Shown piece by piece: positions 8,450 to 17,606 of a DNA stretch of 64,000 nucleotides. Positions within the stretch are counted from its first letter, which is position 1. Each line of letters begins with the position of its first letter. The stretch is from Corynebacterium pygosceleis. Lineage in GTDB: Bacteria > Actinomycetota > Actinomycetes > Mycobacteriales > Mycobacteriaceae. A program made the translations under genes and the position numbers. The stretch covers positions 1-64,000 of the forward strand of contig NZ_JAENIQ020000004.1 of the NCBI RefSeq assembly GCF_016595275.2. Reading direction: 5' to 3'. The notes under the pieces were generated by a model. It was given only the letters and a program-made list of their open reading frames with translations. It was not told where the DNA came from and made no database searches.

Positions 8450-8776
8450 TCACCGTGTCCGCTGGGCCCCCTTGACGAGCCCCTCCGCGTAGTCGGGGTT
8501 CTTCGCGATGAAATGCTCCACGGCGGAGCAGGTGGCACGGTAGGCGAGACCCGCTTCACGGGTGTCCTCCAGCGCGAACCGGATCAGTGGGGCACTCAGC
8601 CCCCGCCCCCGGAAACGCGGGTCGATGACGGTGTGGTTGAGGTCCCGCACCGTCGGTGTGCCGTGATCCGATGTCTCGACGGCGTAGGCCGCGTATCCGG
8701 CCTCCACTCCATCGACGTTGATGATGTAGCGGTTGTTTCGTTCGTCATGGCTGATCTGCCGTCCGGTACCGGTCAC
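8450..8776 (-). CDS. Small GNAT-family N-acetyltransferase
   Basis: A 108-aa protein of the short GNAT type (Acetyltransf_CG/NATD1-like): the acetyl-CoA loop RFRGRGLSAPLIRFALE is followed by a conserved Cys and the C-terminal helix ATCSAVEHFIAKNPDYAEGL. The substrate is unknown. GTG 8774-8776 is preceded by GAGGAG six bases away. It converges with cysE; a 10-bp repeat (8410-8419/8445-8454) overlapping its stop may end both transcripts. Confidence 0.85.
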   Translation of the reverse strand: MTGTGRQISHDERNNRYIINVDGVEAGYAAYAVETSDHGTPTVRDLNHTVIDPRFRGRGLSAPLIRFALEDTREAGLAYRATCSAVEHFIAKNPDYAEGLVKGAQRTR

Positions 8777-8833
8777 ACGTGACTCCTCACTGGTTGATCT
8801 GTCGTGGAAACTGAAATGCCCGCCACGTGGTCC

Positions 8834-9505
8834 TCAGAGGACGCAGAGCGGCTGACGGTCCTCACGCCCTCCCCCAACCGGTGACGTGAGGAATGTACAG
8901 GGATCGTAGCCGGCGGCGACGACGGCAGCCCGCACCCCGGACCACTCCCGGGCACTGAGGGACGGGCCCCGGGAGAGCACGAACCCCGTGGTACGGTCCG
9001 GACTCCCGACCAGCACGACACCTCCGTCGCCCGACATCCACGCCACCCGGTAGTTCGTCGGCCCATCCGGGGACTGGAACGGAACCCCGTTGAACCAGAC
9101 CCGGAGTGAGGCCCCGGTTCCCGGGTCCGTGACCCGCGCCTGCCCCTCGATGCCGGACGGGTTGCCGAACCAGTCGGTGCACGAGTTCACCACACGTACC
9201 GTCTCCGGCCCCGTCAGTGTGTACCGTGCGGTCGTGTCACGCGCGCACTGGATACTGAAGATGTGCGGCAGTGCCGCAACCTGGTGCCAGGTCCCCTGGT
9301 ATCCCTCCAGATCGAGCTGCGGCACCTGCGGAAGCTCAGCCCCCTCCGCCACCGGCAGGGACGAGGAGACGGGCAGCCCCGGAAAACCCCGGACGGGCGG
9401 CCCCTCCTCCGACACGGCGGGAGCTGCCCCCAGCGTGGCAGCGAGCGCCCCTGCGGCCGTCAATGCCGCCAGCGGTACCGTGATTTTTCCGCGCGTCCAA
9501 TTCAT
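8834..9505 (-). CDS. Secreted lipocalin-family protein
   Basis: A 223-aa protein with an N-terminal signal peptide (about residues 1-32, ending near AAPAVSEE) and no lipobox Cys. The mature part has the lipocalin signature GTWHQVAALPHIF (about residues 71-83), the second strand motif VVNSCTDWFGNPSGIEG, and the third block YRVAWMSGDGGVVLVGSPD, as in Blc-type lipocalins. Probably binds a hydrophobic ligand at or outside the cell envelope; the ligand cannot be inferred. GGAGG precedes the ATG closely. It sits between the GNAT gene and the tRNA cluster on the same strand. Confidence 0.82.
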   Translation of the reverse strand: MNWTRGKITVPLAALTAAGALAATLGAAPAVSEEGPPVRGFPGLPVSSSLPVAEGAELPQVPQLDLEGYQGTWHQVAALPHIFSIQCARDTTARYTLTGPETVRVVNSCTDWFGNPSGIEGQARVTDPGTGASLRVWFNGVPFQSPDGPTNYRVAWMSGDGGVVLVGSPDRTTGFVLSRGPSLSAREWSGVRAAVVAAGYDPCTFLTSPVGGGREDRQPLCVL

Positions 9506-9551
9506 GCCTCCATTGTGCAGGAAAAGGGACTTCCCGGTTGCAGACGCAAAA

Positions 9552-9578
9552 ACACCCCCGGGTATTAACCGGGGGTGT
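9552..9578 (-). terminator. Intrinsic terminator of tRNA-Phe
   Basis: Ten-bp perfect stem (9552-9561 against 9569-9578) followed on the minus strand by TTTTT, directly after the tRNA-Phe 3' end. Confidence 0.92.
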
Positions 9579-9583
9579 GATTG

Positions 9584-9656
9584 TGGCCAGAGCCAGGATC
9601 GAACTGGCGACCTTCCACTTTTCAGGCGGACGCTCTACCGACTGAGCTATCTGGCC
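9584..9656 (-). tRNA. tRNA-Phe (GAA)
   Basis: 73-nt cloverleaf with acceptor stem GGCCAGA/TCTGGCC, anticodon loop CTGAAAA and T arm GTTCGATCC. CCA is not encoded. Confidence 0.96.
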
Positions 9657-9681
9657 TCAAGAATGTCCTTGGACAATCTTG

Positions 9682-9755
9682 CGACCCTGACGGGACTCGA
9701 ACCCGCGACCTCCGCCGTGACAGGGCGGCGCGCTAACCAACTGCGCCACAGGGCC
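9682..9755 (-). tRNA. tRNA-Asp (GTC), copy 1
   Basis: 74-nt cloverleaf with acceptor GGCCCTG/CAGGGTC, anticodon loop CTGTCAC between CCGCC and GGCGG, T loop GTTCGAGTC. Identical in sequence to the copy at 9992-10065. Confidence 0.96.
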
Positions 9756-9892
9756 TTACTTTTGCGCTCCGAGCGGTACCCGTTGCACGAGAGGAAACTT
9801 TACACAGCACTCTGATTTTCGACAAATCCACAGTACAGACAGTAATTCGCGGCCAGGTGACAACGCCCCGCGACCGCGCCCCGACCGTACGC

Positions 9893-9943
9893 GAGAGCAC
9901 ACACCGGTCGAGAGCACACACCGGTCGAGAGCACACACCGGTA
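9893..9943. repeat. Three tandem 17-bp repeats between the two tRNA-Asp genes
   Basis: The unit GAGAGCACACACCGGTC occurs head to tail at 9893-9909, 9910-9926 and 9927-9943 (the last copy ends in A instead of C). It lies upstream, in transcription sense, of tRNA-Asp copy 1. No function is evident. Confidence 0.9.
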
Positions 9944-9958
9944 CCGAAATGAGAAGAT

Positions 9959-9984
9959 CCCCGGAAGCTCTCAAGCTTCCGGGG
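9959..9984 (-). terminator. Intrinsic terminator after tRNA-Asp copy 2
   Basis: Eleven-bp perfect stem (9959-9969 against 9974-9984) with a 4-nt loop, followed on the minus strand by ATCTTCTCATTTC, directly after tRNA-Asp copy 2. Confidence 0.85.
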
Positions 9985-9991
9985 ACTGTTG

Positions 9992-10065
9992 CGACCCTGA
10001 CGGGACTCGAACCCGCGACCTCCGCCGTGACAGGGCGGCGCGCTAACCAACTGCGCCACAGGGCC
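9992..10065 (-). tRNA. tRNA-Asp (GTC), copy 2
   Basis: 74-nt cloverleaf identical to copy 1, with anticodon GTC. The identity suggests a recent duplication or gene conversion. Confidence 0.96.
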
Positions 10066-10109
10066 TCATTCTCTTCTTGCACGCACCCCGGCAAACCGGA
10101 GGAACGTGG

Positions 10110-10182
<73 letters not shown>

Positions 10183-10380
10183 TCACAGCTGAGATCCAGT
10201 GGCGGGCACTGTCCTCAACGGCTTGTTCAGAATATACTTGGCAAAGGCCTCACACACAAAACCAGCAGTTCAAAAGGGGTAATAGAGACGAATACCGGCC
10301 CCCGAGCAGAACTCGCCCCCCGACTCGGCGAAATCATGCCCAACCGATGACCCTGTCGCCCGACCCTCCCCGCACACGAA

Positions 10381-10411
10381 AACTCCCTTCCCGGTTGACG
10401 GGAAGGGAGTT
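10381..10411 (-). terminator. Intrinsic terminator of tRNA-Lys
   Basis: Thirteen-bp stem (10381-10393 against 10399-10411); on the minus strand the right arm runs into TTTT. Confidence 0.9.
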
Positions 10412-10416
10412 GAACG

Positions 10417-10489
10417 TGGGCCCTGTGGGGCTCGAACCCACGACCTGCGGATTAAAAGTCCGTAGCTCTACCAACTGAGCTAAAGGCCC
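10417..10489 (-). tRNA. tRNA-Lys (TTT)
   Basis: 73-nt cloverleaf with acceptor GGGCCTT/AGGGCCC, anticodon loop CTTTTAA. The outermost pair of the anticodon stem (27-43) appears as an A-C mismatch; the rest is regular. The 233 bp to the tRNA-Glu gene and the 240 bp to the next terminator hold no recognisable gene. Confidence 0.94.
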
Positions 10490-10729
10490 ATCCGGTTCAC
10501 GACCGGCACCCGATCAGGGAGATCGGGTCATCGCTCATTGTAGCGGCCGATCCGACAAGGGAGAAATTCGCGCCCCTCAAACACGGTATCCGGAGCGCCA
10601 CAGGACACTCCCGGGACTTCACGGTGTGGTTGAGACTCTTGCGGGACCACAACCGACACGACAAAACCGGACACAGGGTTCCCGGGCATCGTCACCGGCA
10701 CATCACAGGCCGTGTCCCCGACACACGAA

Positions 10730-10757
10730 ACGGCCCCCACCACCGGGCGGGGGCCGT
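10730..10757 (-). terminator. Intrinsic terminator of the CoA transferase gene
   Basis: Nine-bp perfect stem (10730-10738 against 10749-10757) followed on the minus strand by TTTCGTG, 13 bp after the actA stop codon. Confidence 0.88.
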
Positions 10758-10769
10758 ATTCAGGCGGAA

Positions 10770-12299
10770 CTACTTCTTCTTCGGGGTCTTCTTCATGGAA
10801 CCGGTCTCCAGGAAACGCTGGTGGAAGCTGAGCGCCTCGTCGAGGAGATGCGGGGTCTGCATCATCTTCTTCTCCTTGGCCAGGTGCAGGGCCTTGTCGT
10901 AGTACTCCTGGAGGAGCGGGCGGTAGTCCGGGTGTGCCAGTGCGATCATCTTGTCGACGCGCTGGCGCGGAGCCAGACCACGCAGGTCGGCGTAACCGTA
11001 CTCGGTGATGATGACCTTGACGTCCTGCTCGGTGTGGTCGATGTGGGAGGCGAAGGGGACGATGGCGGAGATGTCGCCGCCCTTGGCCTCGGACGGGGTG
11101 ATGAAGGAGGAGATGTAGCCGTTGCGGGTGAAGTCCGCGGACCCGCCGACACCGTTCATCATCCGGGAACCGGTGACGTTGGTGGAGTTGACGTTGCCGT
11201 AGATGTCGGCTTCGACAAGTCCGTTGGTGCAGATCAGACCCAGTCGGCGAACGACCTCGGGGTGGTTGGAGACGGACTGCGGACGCAGGATGATGGTGTT
11301 GCGGTAACGCTTGGCCTCATCGTTCATCTTCTCCGCGTACTCGGGGGAGAGAGAGAACGACGTCGCGGATGCGACGGTCATCTTGCCTGCGTCGATCAGG
11401 TCGACCATGCCGTCCTGGATGACCTCGGTGTAGGCCTTGATGTTCTCGAACTTCGAGTCGAGGAGACCCGCCATCACGGCGTTCGGGACGTTACCGACAC
11501 CGGACTGCATGATGTAGCCGTCATACGTGAGGCGGCCCGCGCGGACCTCGCCCTCGAGGAAGTCGAGGAAGTTGCCGGCGATCTTCTGGGAGATCTCGTC
11601 AGCGGGCTTGAAGGGTGCGTTGCGGTCGGGGGCGTCGGTCTCGACCACGGCGACGACCTTGTTCGGGTCGATGTCGATGTAGGTCTTGCCGATACGCTGC
11701 CCCGCCTCGGTCAGCGGGATCGGGATGCGGTTCGGCAGGGCCGGCATACGCCAGATGTCGGCCATTCCCTCGAGGTCGGGGGACTGCCAGGAGTTGACCT
11801 CGATGATGATCTTCTCGGCGGCGTCCAGGTACTCGACGTTGTTGCCGACGGAGGATGAGGGAACGATGTGTCCTTCATCGGTGATGCGGGTCGCCTCAAC
11901 GATGGCGACGTTCATCTGACCGAAGAAACCCTGCTCGACGTACATGCCCGACTCGGAGAGGTGGTAGTCGGCGTAGAAGGTGGTGCCGTCGTTGATCTTG
12001 CTGCGCAGCGTCGGATCGGACTGGTAGGGGGTGCGGAACCGGAGAGCGTCGGCCTCGGCCAGGACACCGTCGCAGTCATCGGCGGTGGAGGCGCCGGTGA
12101 ACAGGTCGATCATGTAGCTGTTGCCCTTGGCGTGCTCTTCCTTGGCGCGCTCGGCGATGGCCTTCGGCAGCGCCTTGGGGTAGCCGGCACCGGTGAATCC
12201 GGAGATACCGACCTTGTCTCCGTCGTTGACGAACTGGGCGGCCTCTTCGGCCGACATGATCTTACCCTTGAGCTGGGCGTTGGCGATCCGGTCAGACAT
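10770..12299 (-). CDS. actA: Acetyl-CoA hydrolase/CoA transferase family protein (ActA/Cat)
   Basis: Acyl-CoA:acetate/succinate CoA transferase that moves CoA between short acids, important for acetate formation and use. The 509-aa protein matches the succinyl-CoA:acetate transferase subfamily. Landmarks are SGFTGAGYPKALPKAIAERA near the N terminus, GVGNVPNAVMAGL before the catalytic region AYTEVIQDGMVDL (the Glu of this motif is the expected CoA-ester nucleophile), and GVGGSADFTRNGY and TEYGYADLRGL downstream. ATG 12297-12299 has AGGAGG upstream. The Lys-rich C terminus (MKKTPKKK) is unusual. The ramA gene and RamA-like tracts upstream fit a role in acetate metabolism. Confidence 0.93.
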   Translation of the reverse strand: MSDRIANAQLKGKIMSAEEAAQFVNDGDKVGISGFTGAGYPKALPKAIAERAKEEHAKGNSYMIDLFTGASTADDCDGVLAEADALRFRTPYQSDPTLRSKINDGTTFYADYHLSESGMYVEQGFFGQMNVAIVEATRITDEGHIVPSSSVGNNVEYLDAAEKIIIEVNSWQSPDLEGMADIWRMPALPNRIPIPLTEAGQRIGKTYIDIDPNKVVAVVETDAPDRNAPFKPADEISQKIAGNFLDFLEGEVRAGRLTYDGYIMQSGVGNVPNAVMAGLLDSKFENIKAYTEVIQDGMVDLIDAGKMTVASATSFSLSPEYAEKMNDEAKRYRNTIILRPQSVSNHPEVVRRLGLICTNGLVEADIYGNVNSTNVTGSRMMNGVGGSADFTRNGYISSFITPSEAKGGDISAIVPFASHIDHTEQDVKVIITEYGYADLRGLAPRQRVDKMIALAHPDYRPLLQEYYDKALHLAKEKKMMQTPHLLDEALSFHQRFLETGSMKKTPKKK

Positions 12300-12664
12300 A
12301 TAATTTCCTCCTGAGTGCCTGTCGGCCGACGAACGGCGTCCAGGGAATCGGTCTACCGAGGGGAACCTGAGGGGCCACGGTCCCAGGGCTCCGGATTCCG
12401 GAACTCCGGAGCTCCGGACGGTGACTCTGAGTTGTGACCCAGCTGTACCTTCGGCATACAAGTTACGTGGACCACGATACATCGCCGCCCCCCGTTCTGC
12501 CCCCATACTCCACTACTTTCCCCCGGCAACCTGGACGATTACACCCGTGCGCCCCCTCCGATCGTGCTGTATGCCGCGTCACCCACGGGTGACGGACGGA
12601 CGGCCTCCCGTGCCCGGGGTTCCCTGGTTTGTCCCGGACGGCCGGTACACCGGACAATGGTCCC
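12300..12664. promoter_or_regulatory. Divergent control region between actA and dusB
   Basis: 365 bp without a gene. Tandem A-G4 tracts at 12359-12363 and 12370-12374 on the plus strand resemble RamA binding stretches. A run of TCCGGA-type palindromes lies at about 12390-12420. The 12430-12500 part is AT-richer and probably carries the actA promoter. Confidence 0.4.
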
Positions 12665-13828
12665 GTGACTGACGCAACCGCTCCCGCCCTGACCATCGGC
12701 CCACTCTCCCTCGGTTCCCCGGTGGTTCTCGCCCCGATGGCGGGGGTCACCAATGTCGCGTTCCGTACGCTGTGCCGTGAACAGGAACGGTCCAAGATGG
12801 GGAGTGTCGCCGGCCTCTACGTGTGCGAGATGGTCACGGCCAGAGCTCTCGTCGAGGGAAACGAGAAGACGCTCCACATGACGACGTTCGCCCCGGACGA
12901 GGATCCGCGTTCACTCCAGCTCTTCACCACGGACCCCGAGTACACCTACCGCGCGGCGCGGATGGTCGTGGACAATGACATGGCCGATCACATCGACCTC
13001 AACTTCGGGTGCCCGGTCCCGAAGGTGACGAGGCGTGGTGGTGGCGCCGCACTCCCCTACAAGCGCCGCCTGTTCGGCAACATCGTCTCCGCCGCGGTCC
13101 GCGCCACCGAGGAAACAGACATTCCGGTGACCGTGAAGTTCCGCGTGGGGATCGACGCGGAGCATCTCACCCATCTCGATGCCGGACGGATCGCGGTCGA
13201 TTCGGGCGCCCGCGCGGTGGCCCTCCACGGACGGACCGCCGCCGAGCGGTACTCCGGGCAGGCGGACTGGTCACGTATCGCCGAACTCAAGGAGCATCTC
13301 GCGGACACCGGTGTACCGGTGCTCGGCAACGGGGACATCTTCGCCGCATCCGACGCCCGCAGAATGATGGATGAGACCGGTTGCGACGGTGTCGTCATCG
13401 GACGGGGGTGCCTGGGTCGCCCCTGGTTGTTCGCGGAACTGTCCGCGGAGCTGAACGGGCGTCCGTTACCGCCGCAGCCGACCCTCGGAGAGGTCGCGGG
13501 AATCATCCGTCGCCACGCGGAACTGCTCGTCGAACACGACGGGGAGGACAAGGGCTGCCGGGACCTGCGCAAGCACATGGGCTGGTATTTCCGCGGCTAT
13601 CCCGTCGGGGGTGATGTCCGTCGGGCGCTCGCCGGTGTGGCGTCCCTCGCGGAGCTGGACGAGCATCTCGCACCACTCCGGGACTCGGATGCACTGCCCG
13701 ACGACGCGGACGGTCCCCGTGGGAGGCAGGGGTCACCGGGCCGGGTGATCCTGCCTGAGGGGTGGCTCGATGATCCGGAGGACGAGACCGCACCGGTCGA
13801 CGCGGATGTCGAGAACTCCGGGGGTTGA
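12665..13828 (+). CDS. dusB: tRNA-dihydrouridine synthase (DusB-type)
   Basis: FMN enzyme that reduces uridines in the tRNA D loop. The 387-aa protein starts its TIM barrel with VVLAPMAGVTNVAFR, has the catalytic Cys in NFGCPVPKVTRRGGGAA, and shows the barrel motifs VKFRVGID, ALHGRTAAERYSG and GNGDIFAASDARRMM. The C-terminal 45 residues after the helical domain are a corynebacterial-style acidic tail containing RVILPEGWLDDP. The GTG at 12665 gives VTDATAPALTIGPLSLGSPV; an upstream TTG at 12629 is in frame but adds residues atypical of the family. Divergent from actA. Confidence 0.9.
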   Translation: MTDATAPALTIGPLSLGSPVVLAPMAGVTNVAFRTLCREQERSKMGSVAGLYVCEMVTARALVEGNEKTLHMTTFAPDEDPRSLQLFTTDPEYTYRAARMVVDNDMADHIDLNFGCPVPKVTRRGGGAALPYKRRLFGNIVSAAVRATEETDIPVTVKFRVGIDAEHLTHLDAGRIAVDSGARAVALHGRTAAERYSGQADWSRIAELKEHLADTGVPVLGNGDIFAASDARRMMDETGCDGVVIGRGCLGRPWLFAELSAELNGRPLPPQPTLGEVAGIIRRHAELLVEHDGEDKGCRDLRKHMGWYFRGYPVGGDVRRALAGVASLAELDEHLAPLRDSDALPDDADGPRGRQGSPGRVILPEGWLDDPEDETAPVDADVENSGG

Positions 13829-13882
13829 TTCCCCTTCCGGGGGAGTGACGCCGTGGGGGGGACAGGGGCATCCGTGTACATC

Positions 13883-13888
13883 TATAGT
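13883..13888 (+). promoter_or_regulatory. -10 element of a leaderless phoU promoter
   Basis: TATAGT ends 7 nt before the phoU ATG and there is no ribosome-binding site between, so transcription should begin at or next to the start codon. Confidence 0.7.
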
Positions 13889-13895
13889 GGCAGTT

Positions 13896-14612
13896 ATGCG
13901 TACCTCATACCGGGAACATCTCGATGCCTTCGCCCATGATCTCATCATCATGTGCGACCAGGTCCATTCTGTCATGAGCAATGCATCTGACGCGCTGCTG
14001 AGGCAGGACCTCCAGTCCGCGGAGAAGGCCCTGTCCCTCGTGGATGAGCTCGAGATCGTCCGTCTGCGTTGTGAGGAACGCGCCGTTCAGCTGCTCGCGT
14101 TGGAGGGGCCTCTGGCGCGCGATCTCCGCCAGGTCATCTCCTCCATCTACATCGTCGAGGACATGTACCGGATGGGTGTCCTCGCGAAGCATGTCGCCAG
14201 AACCGCCAGGCGCCGGCACCCGGAACCGGCCGTACCGGGGCCGTTGACCGGTTACTTCGAGGAGATGTCCCGGGTCACACTGGAGATGAGCGCGAAGGTC
14301 CGCGAGATCCTGATTGATCCCGATGTGGATGTGGCACTGGTGTTCGGCGCGGACGATGACGCGGTCGATGATCTGCACGAGCATCTCTTCACCGTGCTGA
14401 CGAAACGCGCCTGGCCGTACTCCACCACGTCCGCCGTGGATGTCACTCTGTTGAGCCGTTACTACGAACGCTACGCGGATCACGCGGTGAACGTGGCGAG
14501 CCGCATCGTCTACCTGACCACCGGCCTGATGCCGAGGGACTACATGGCGAAGCGCCGGGAGGATGAGGAGGAGGCCGACATCGAGCGTCGTTTCTCCCGG
14601 GGTGGTCACTGA
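13896..14612 (+). CDS. phoU: Phosphate transport regulator PhoU
   Basis: Modulator of phosphate uptake and signalling that interacts with PstB and the PhoR-class sensor kinase. The 238-aa protein shows two PhoU three-helix repeats, with the metal-site consensus E-x3-D: LVDELEIVRLRCEERAVQLL in the first half and the YYERYADHAVNVASRIVYL end in the second. The start at 13896 follows a -10 by 7 nt (leaderless). A longer open frame from 13770 overlaps dusB and has no family similarity. It faces the pst operon and shares a hairpin with pstB instead of being co-transcribed with it. Confidence 0.95.
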   Translation: MRTSYREHLDAFAHDLIIMCDQVHSVMSNASDALLRQDLQSAEKALSLVDELEIVRLRCEERAVQLLALEGPLARDLRQVISSIYIVEDMYRMGVLAKHVARTARRRHPEPAVPGPLTGYFEEMSRVTLEMSAKVREILIDPDVDVALVFGADDDAVDDLHEHLFTVLTKRAWPYSTTSAVDVTLLSRYYERYADHAVNVASRIVYLTTGLMPRDYMAKRREDEEEADIERRFSRGGH

Positions 14613-14634
14613 CCGCGTCAGCGGGATAACCGGC

Positions 14635-14680
14635 GAAGACCCCGGGGCCGCACCATAGACGGTGCGGCCCCGGGGTCTTC
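14635..14680. terminator. Bidirectional terminator between phoU and pstB
   Basis: A perfect 20-bp inverted repeat (14635-14654 against 14661-14680) with a 6-nt loop lies between convergent genes. Confidence 0.85.
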
Positions 14681-14704
14681 GGGTCGGAGGCGGGGTGCCC
14701 CGGT

Positions 14705-15481
14705 TTATCCGAAACGACCGGAGATGTAGTCCTCGGTCTCCTTCTTCTGCGGATTCTCGAAGATCCGGTTGGTCGGGCCGACCTCGACCAGTCGGCCGGG
14801 CTTTCCGGTGGCTTCGAGGGAGAAGAACGCCGTCTGGTCGGAGACGCGGGCGGCCTGCTGCATGTTGTGGGTCACGATGACGATGGTGAACTCCCGCTTG
14901 AGCTCGTCGATGAGTTCCTCGACCGCGAGGGTGGAGATGGGGTCGAGGGCCGAGCAGGGCTCGTCCATGAGCAGGACCGCGGGTTCCACGGCGATGGCGC
15001 GGGCGATGCAGAGCCGCTGCTGCTGACCACCGGAGAGACCGGAGCCGGGCTTGTCGAGCCGGTCCTTGACCTCTTCCCAGAGGTTCGCGCCACGGAGGGA
15101 CCGCTCGGCGACCTCCTTGAGCTTCGTCTTGTTGCGTTCACCGGCGAGCTTGAGGCCGGCGACGACGTTCTCCTCGATGCTCATCGTCGGGAACGGGTTC
15201 GGCTTCTGGAACACCATTCCGATCGTGCTGCGGACCGCGACCGGGTCCACGTTCGGTGCGTAGATGTCCTCGCCGTCCAGGAGGATCTCGCCTTTGACGG
15301 TCGCACCCGGGGTGACTTCGTGCATCCGGTTGAGGGTGCGCAGTACGGTGGACTTTCCGCAGCCGGAGGGGCCGATGAATGCGGTCACCGCGTTCGGCGG
15401 CACTTTGAGGGAGACATCCTGTACGGCGTGGAAGTCGCCGTAGTAGATGTTGACGTCCTTGAGGTCGAGGCGCTTGGCCAT
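14705..15481 (-). CDS. pstB: Phosphate ABC transporter ATPase PstB
   Basis: ATPase of the high-affinity phosphate importer PstSCAB. The 258-aa protein has Walker [10 protein letters not shown], the PstB-typical Q-loop [12 protein letters not shown], signature [14 protein letters not shown] and Walker [14 protein letters not shown]. The Met at 15481 starts [19 protein letters not shown], as in family members, with AAGGA upstream. It is the last gene of the pstS-pstC-pstA-pstB operon, 59 bp after pstA. Confidence 0.97.
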   Translation of the reverse strand: MAKRLDLKDVNIYYGDFHAVQDVSLKVPPNAVTAFIGPSGCGKSTVLRTLNRMHEVTPGATVKGEILLDGEDIYAPNVDPVAVRSTIGMVFQKPNPFPTMSIEENVVAGLKLAGERNKTKLKEVAERSLRGANLWEEVKDRLDKPGSGLSGGQQQRLCIARAIAVEPAVLLMDEPCSALDPISTLAVEELIDELKREFTIVIVTHNMQQAARVSDQTAFFSLEATGKPGRLVEVGPTNRIFENPQKKETEDYISGRFG

Positions 15482-15540
15482 GTGCTGTGTGTCCTTCTGT
15501 TTCCAGGTTGGTGCGGAGCTGGTTCGGGAGGGGACCCGGG

Positions 15541-16476
15541 TCACTTCTTCTTTCCGGTGACCCGGAGAGAGAGGATGCGGGCGGTGATCGTGAGGACCGC
15601 GATGAGGACGACGAGGGTCAACGCGGCACCCCACATCTTGTCGACGACCGCGGGGGAGGTACCGGCCCGGTACATGTCGAGCATCATCAGCGGCAGTGAG
15701 GACTGGGAGTTTCCGGTGGGATCCCAGTTGATGCCCTGCGTCGATCCCACGAGAATCAGGACCGGGGCGGACTCCCCCATGATGCGGGCGATGGCGAGCA
15801 TGATGCCGGTGACGATGCCGGACCAGGCGGTGGGGAGGACGATCTTGACGATGGTCTTCCACCTCGGGACGCCCAGTGCGTAGGACGCTTCACGCAGATC
15901 CTGGGGAACGATGCGCAGCATTTCCTCGGTGGTCCGGACGACCACGGGCACCATGAGGAGCACGAGGGCGAGGGACACGGCGAAGCCGGAGCGGTTGAAC
16001 CCGAACAGGGCGATCCAGACCGAGTAGATGAACAGGGCCGCGACGATGGACGGGACACCGGTGAGGATGTCGACCATGAACGTGGTGACCTTGGACAGTC
16101 GGTTGTTTCCGCCGTATTCAACGAGGTAGACGGCGGTGAAGACGCCGACCGGGATCGACAGGAGCGAGGCGACGCCACACTGGACGAGGGTGCCGATGAT
16201 GGCGTGGACCATGCCGCCGCCGGGTTCCGTGTAGAGCACCCCGAGCTGGGACTTCGTCCACCAGTCCGCGTTGAGCGTGACCCCGATGCCCTTGATGATG
16301 ACATCCGCGAGGATCCACACGAGCGGGATCAGGGCGATGACCATGCAGGTCCGGATGATCCACTTGGAGGCCAGGTTGGCGTTGCGCCTGGATGAGGAGA
16401 GCTTGGGGAAGGTCGGGGCACCGCCGATGACGTCGTGCCCGCTTCCGGTTTCCTGGGAGAGGGAGGTTGCGTTCAT
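15541..16476 (-). CDS. pstA: Phosphate ABC transporter permease PstA
   Basis: Second membrane subunit of the phosphate importer, 311 aa, with six helices and the ABC permease loop [20 protein letters not shown] (EAA motif) about 110 residues before the C terminus. Its ATG overlaps the TGA of pstC (ATGA), implying translational coupling. Confidence 0.96.
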   Translation of the reverse strand: MNATSLSQETGSGHDVIGGAPTFPKLSSSRRNANLASKWIIRTCMVIALIPLVWILADVIIKGIGVTLNADWWTKSQLGVLYTEPGGGMVHAIIGTLVQCGVASLLSIPVGVFTAVYLVEYGGNNRLSKVTTFMVDILTGVPSIVAALFIYSVWIALFGFNRSGFAVSLALVLLMVPVVVRTTEEMLRIVPQDLREASYALGVPRWKTIVKIVLPTAWSGIVTGIMLAIARIMGESAPVLILVGSTQGINWDPTGNSQSSLPLMMLDMYRAGTSPAVVDKMWGAALTLVVLIAVLTITARILSLRVTGKKK

Positions 16477-17537
16477 CAGGCCTTGCTCCTGTTCTTGATG
16501 ACGGCGCGGGCACCTGCGTTGACCACGAAGGTCAGGAGGAAGAGCACCAGGCCCGCCGCGATGTAGGCACCGGCCTTGAGATTGTCGTTGAATTCCGGTG
16601 CCGCGTTCGCGATGGCGGTGGCGAAGGTCGTGCCGCCGTCGAAGAGGGAGGCGCGGAAGGCGGAGGAGGGGGAGACGACCAGGTAGAGCGCCATCGTCTC
16701 GCCGAGGGCGCGACCGAGTCCGAGCATCGAACCGGAGATGTACCCGGAGAAACCGAACGGCAGGACGGTCATCTTGACGACCTCCCAGCGGGTCGCACCG
16801 AGGGCGAGCGCCGATTCCTTGTGTCCGACGGGGGTCTGGACGAACACCTCACGCGCGGTGGCCGCGATGACCGGGAGGATCATGATGGCGAGGACGACGC
16901 CACCGGTGAGAACGTTGCGGGAGGTGGAGAACGCCGGTGAGTTGGCGTAGTGGCGGAAGAGGAAGAAGGTGTCGGCGTGTTCGTTGATCCAGGCGAACAC
17001 CCCTCCGAGCGCCGGGCCGAGGACCGCGGCACCCCAGAGGCCGTAGACGATGGAGGGGACCGCAGCGAGGAGATCGACGAGGAACCCGAGCGGCTTCCTC
17101 AGGCGCTGCGGTGCGTAGGAGGAGAGGTAGATGGCGACGCCGAGGGCGATGGGCATCGCCAGGGCGAGGGCGACCAGGGAGATCGTGACGGTCACGGCGA
17201 GGAGGTTCGGGATACCGAACAGCATCGCGCTGGTGTCACTGGTGTTCCAGTCGCCACCGTAGGTGAAGAACCCGGTCAGGCCCTCGGCGTTGTTCATCAG
17301 TGCGGGGGCCGCACGCCAGAGCAGGAAGAAACCGATGGCCGCGATCAGAACGGTGATGGTGGCCGCCGATGTCGTGGCGATTCCCTTGAAGATCCGGTCG
17401 TTGCGCCGGTGTGCGGTTCCGGTGGCGTGGATACCCCCGGGGCCGGTACCGACCGGGGTGTCGGCGATGGCCGGCTGGGCCAGGTCACCCTGGGTGTCCG
17501 GTTGGCTACGCCCCGATGTGGAGAGTGGCTTCGTCAT
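16476..17537 (-). CDS. pstC: Phosphate ABC transporter permease PstC
   Basis: First membrane subunit of the phosphate importer, 353 aa. A poorly conserved cytoplasmic N terminus of about 55 residues is followed by six helices; the EAA loop reads KESALALGATRWEVVKMTVLP. It overlaps pstA by 4 nt and follows pstS by 69 bp. Confidence 0.96.
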   Translation of the reverse strand: MTKPLSTSGRSQPDTQGDLAQPAIADTPVGTGPGGIHATGTAHRRNDRIFKGIATTSAATITVLIAAIGFFLLWRAAPALMNNAEGLTGFFTYGGDWNTSDTSAMLFGIPNLLAVTVTISLVALALAMPIALGVAIYLSSYAPQRLRKPLGFLVDLLAAVPSIVYGLWGAAVLGPALGGVFAWINEHADTFFLFRHYANSPAFSTSRNVLTGGVVLAIMILPVIAATAREVFVQTPVGHKESALALGATRWEVVKMTVLPFGFSGYISGSMLGLGRALGETMALYLVVSPSSAFRASLFDGGTTFATAIANAAPEFNDNLKAGAYIAAGLVLFLLTFVVNAGARAVIKNRSKA

Positions 17538-17606
17538 GTCTGGTGTGTGTCCTCGTGAGATGCGGAGATACGGGAGACGTGCCCCGGGACCGGGGCACGT
17601 GGGGTG

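Noticed and set aside
8441..8461. Short CGGACAC/GTGTCCG repeat as a separate terminator
   Set aside because: It mostly lies within the 3' coding end of the GNAT gene and overlaps a longer repeat (8410-8454). Neither has a T tract, so I did not list it separately.
9893..9943. Tandem repeats considered as a CRISPR remnant
   Set aside because: The 17-bp units adjoin without spacers, and no cas genes are near.
10183..10416. Gap between tRNA-Glu and tRNA-Lys searched for a further tRNA or small RNA
   Set aside because: No cloverleaf or strong hairpin was found apart from the tRNA-Lys terminator just beyond it. It probably only holds the tRNA-Glu promoter.
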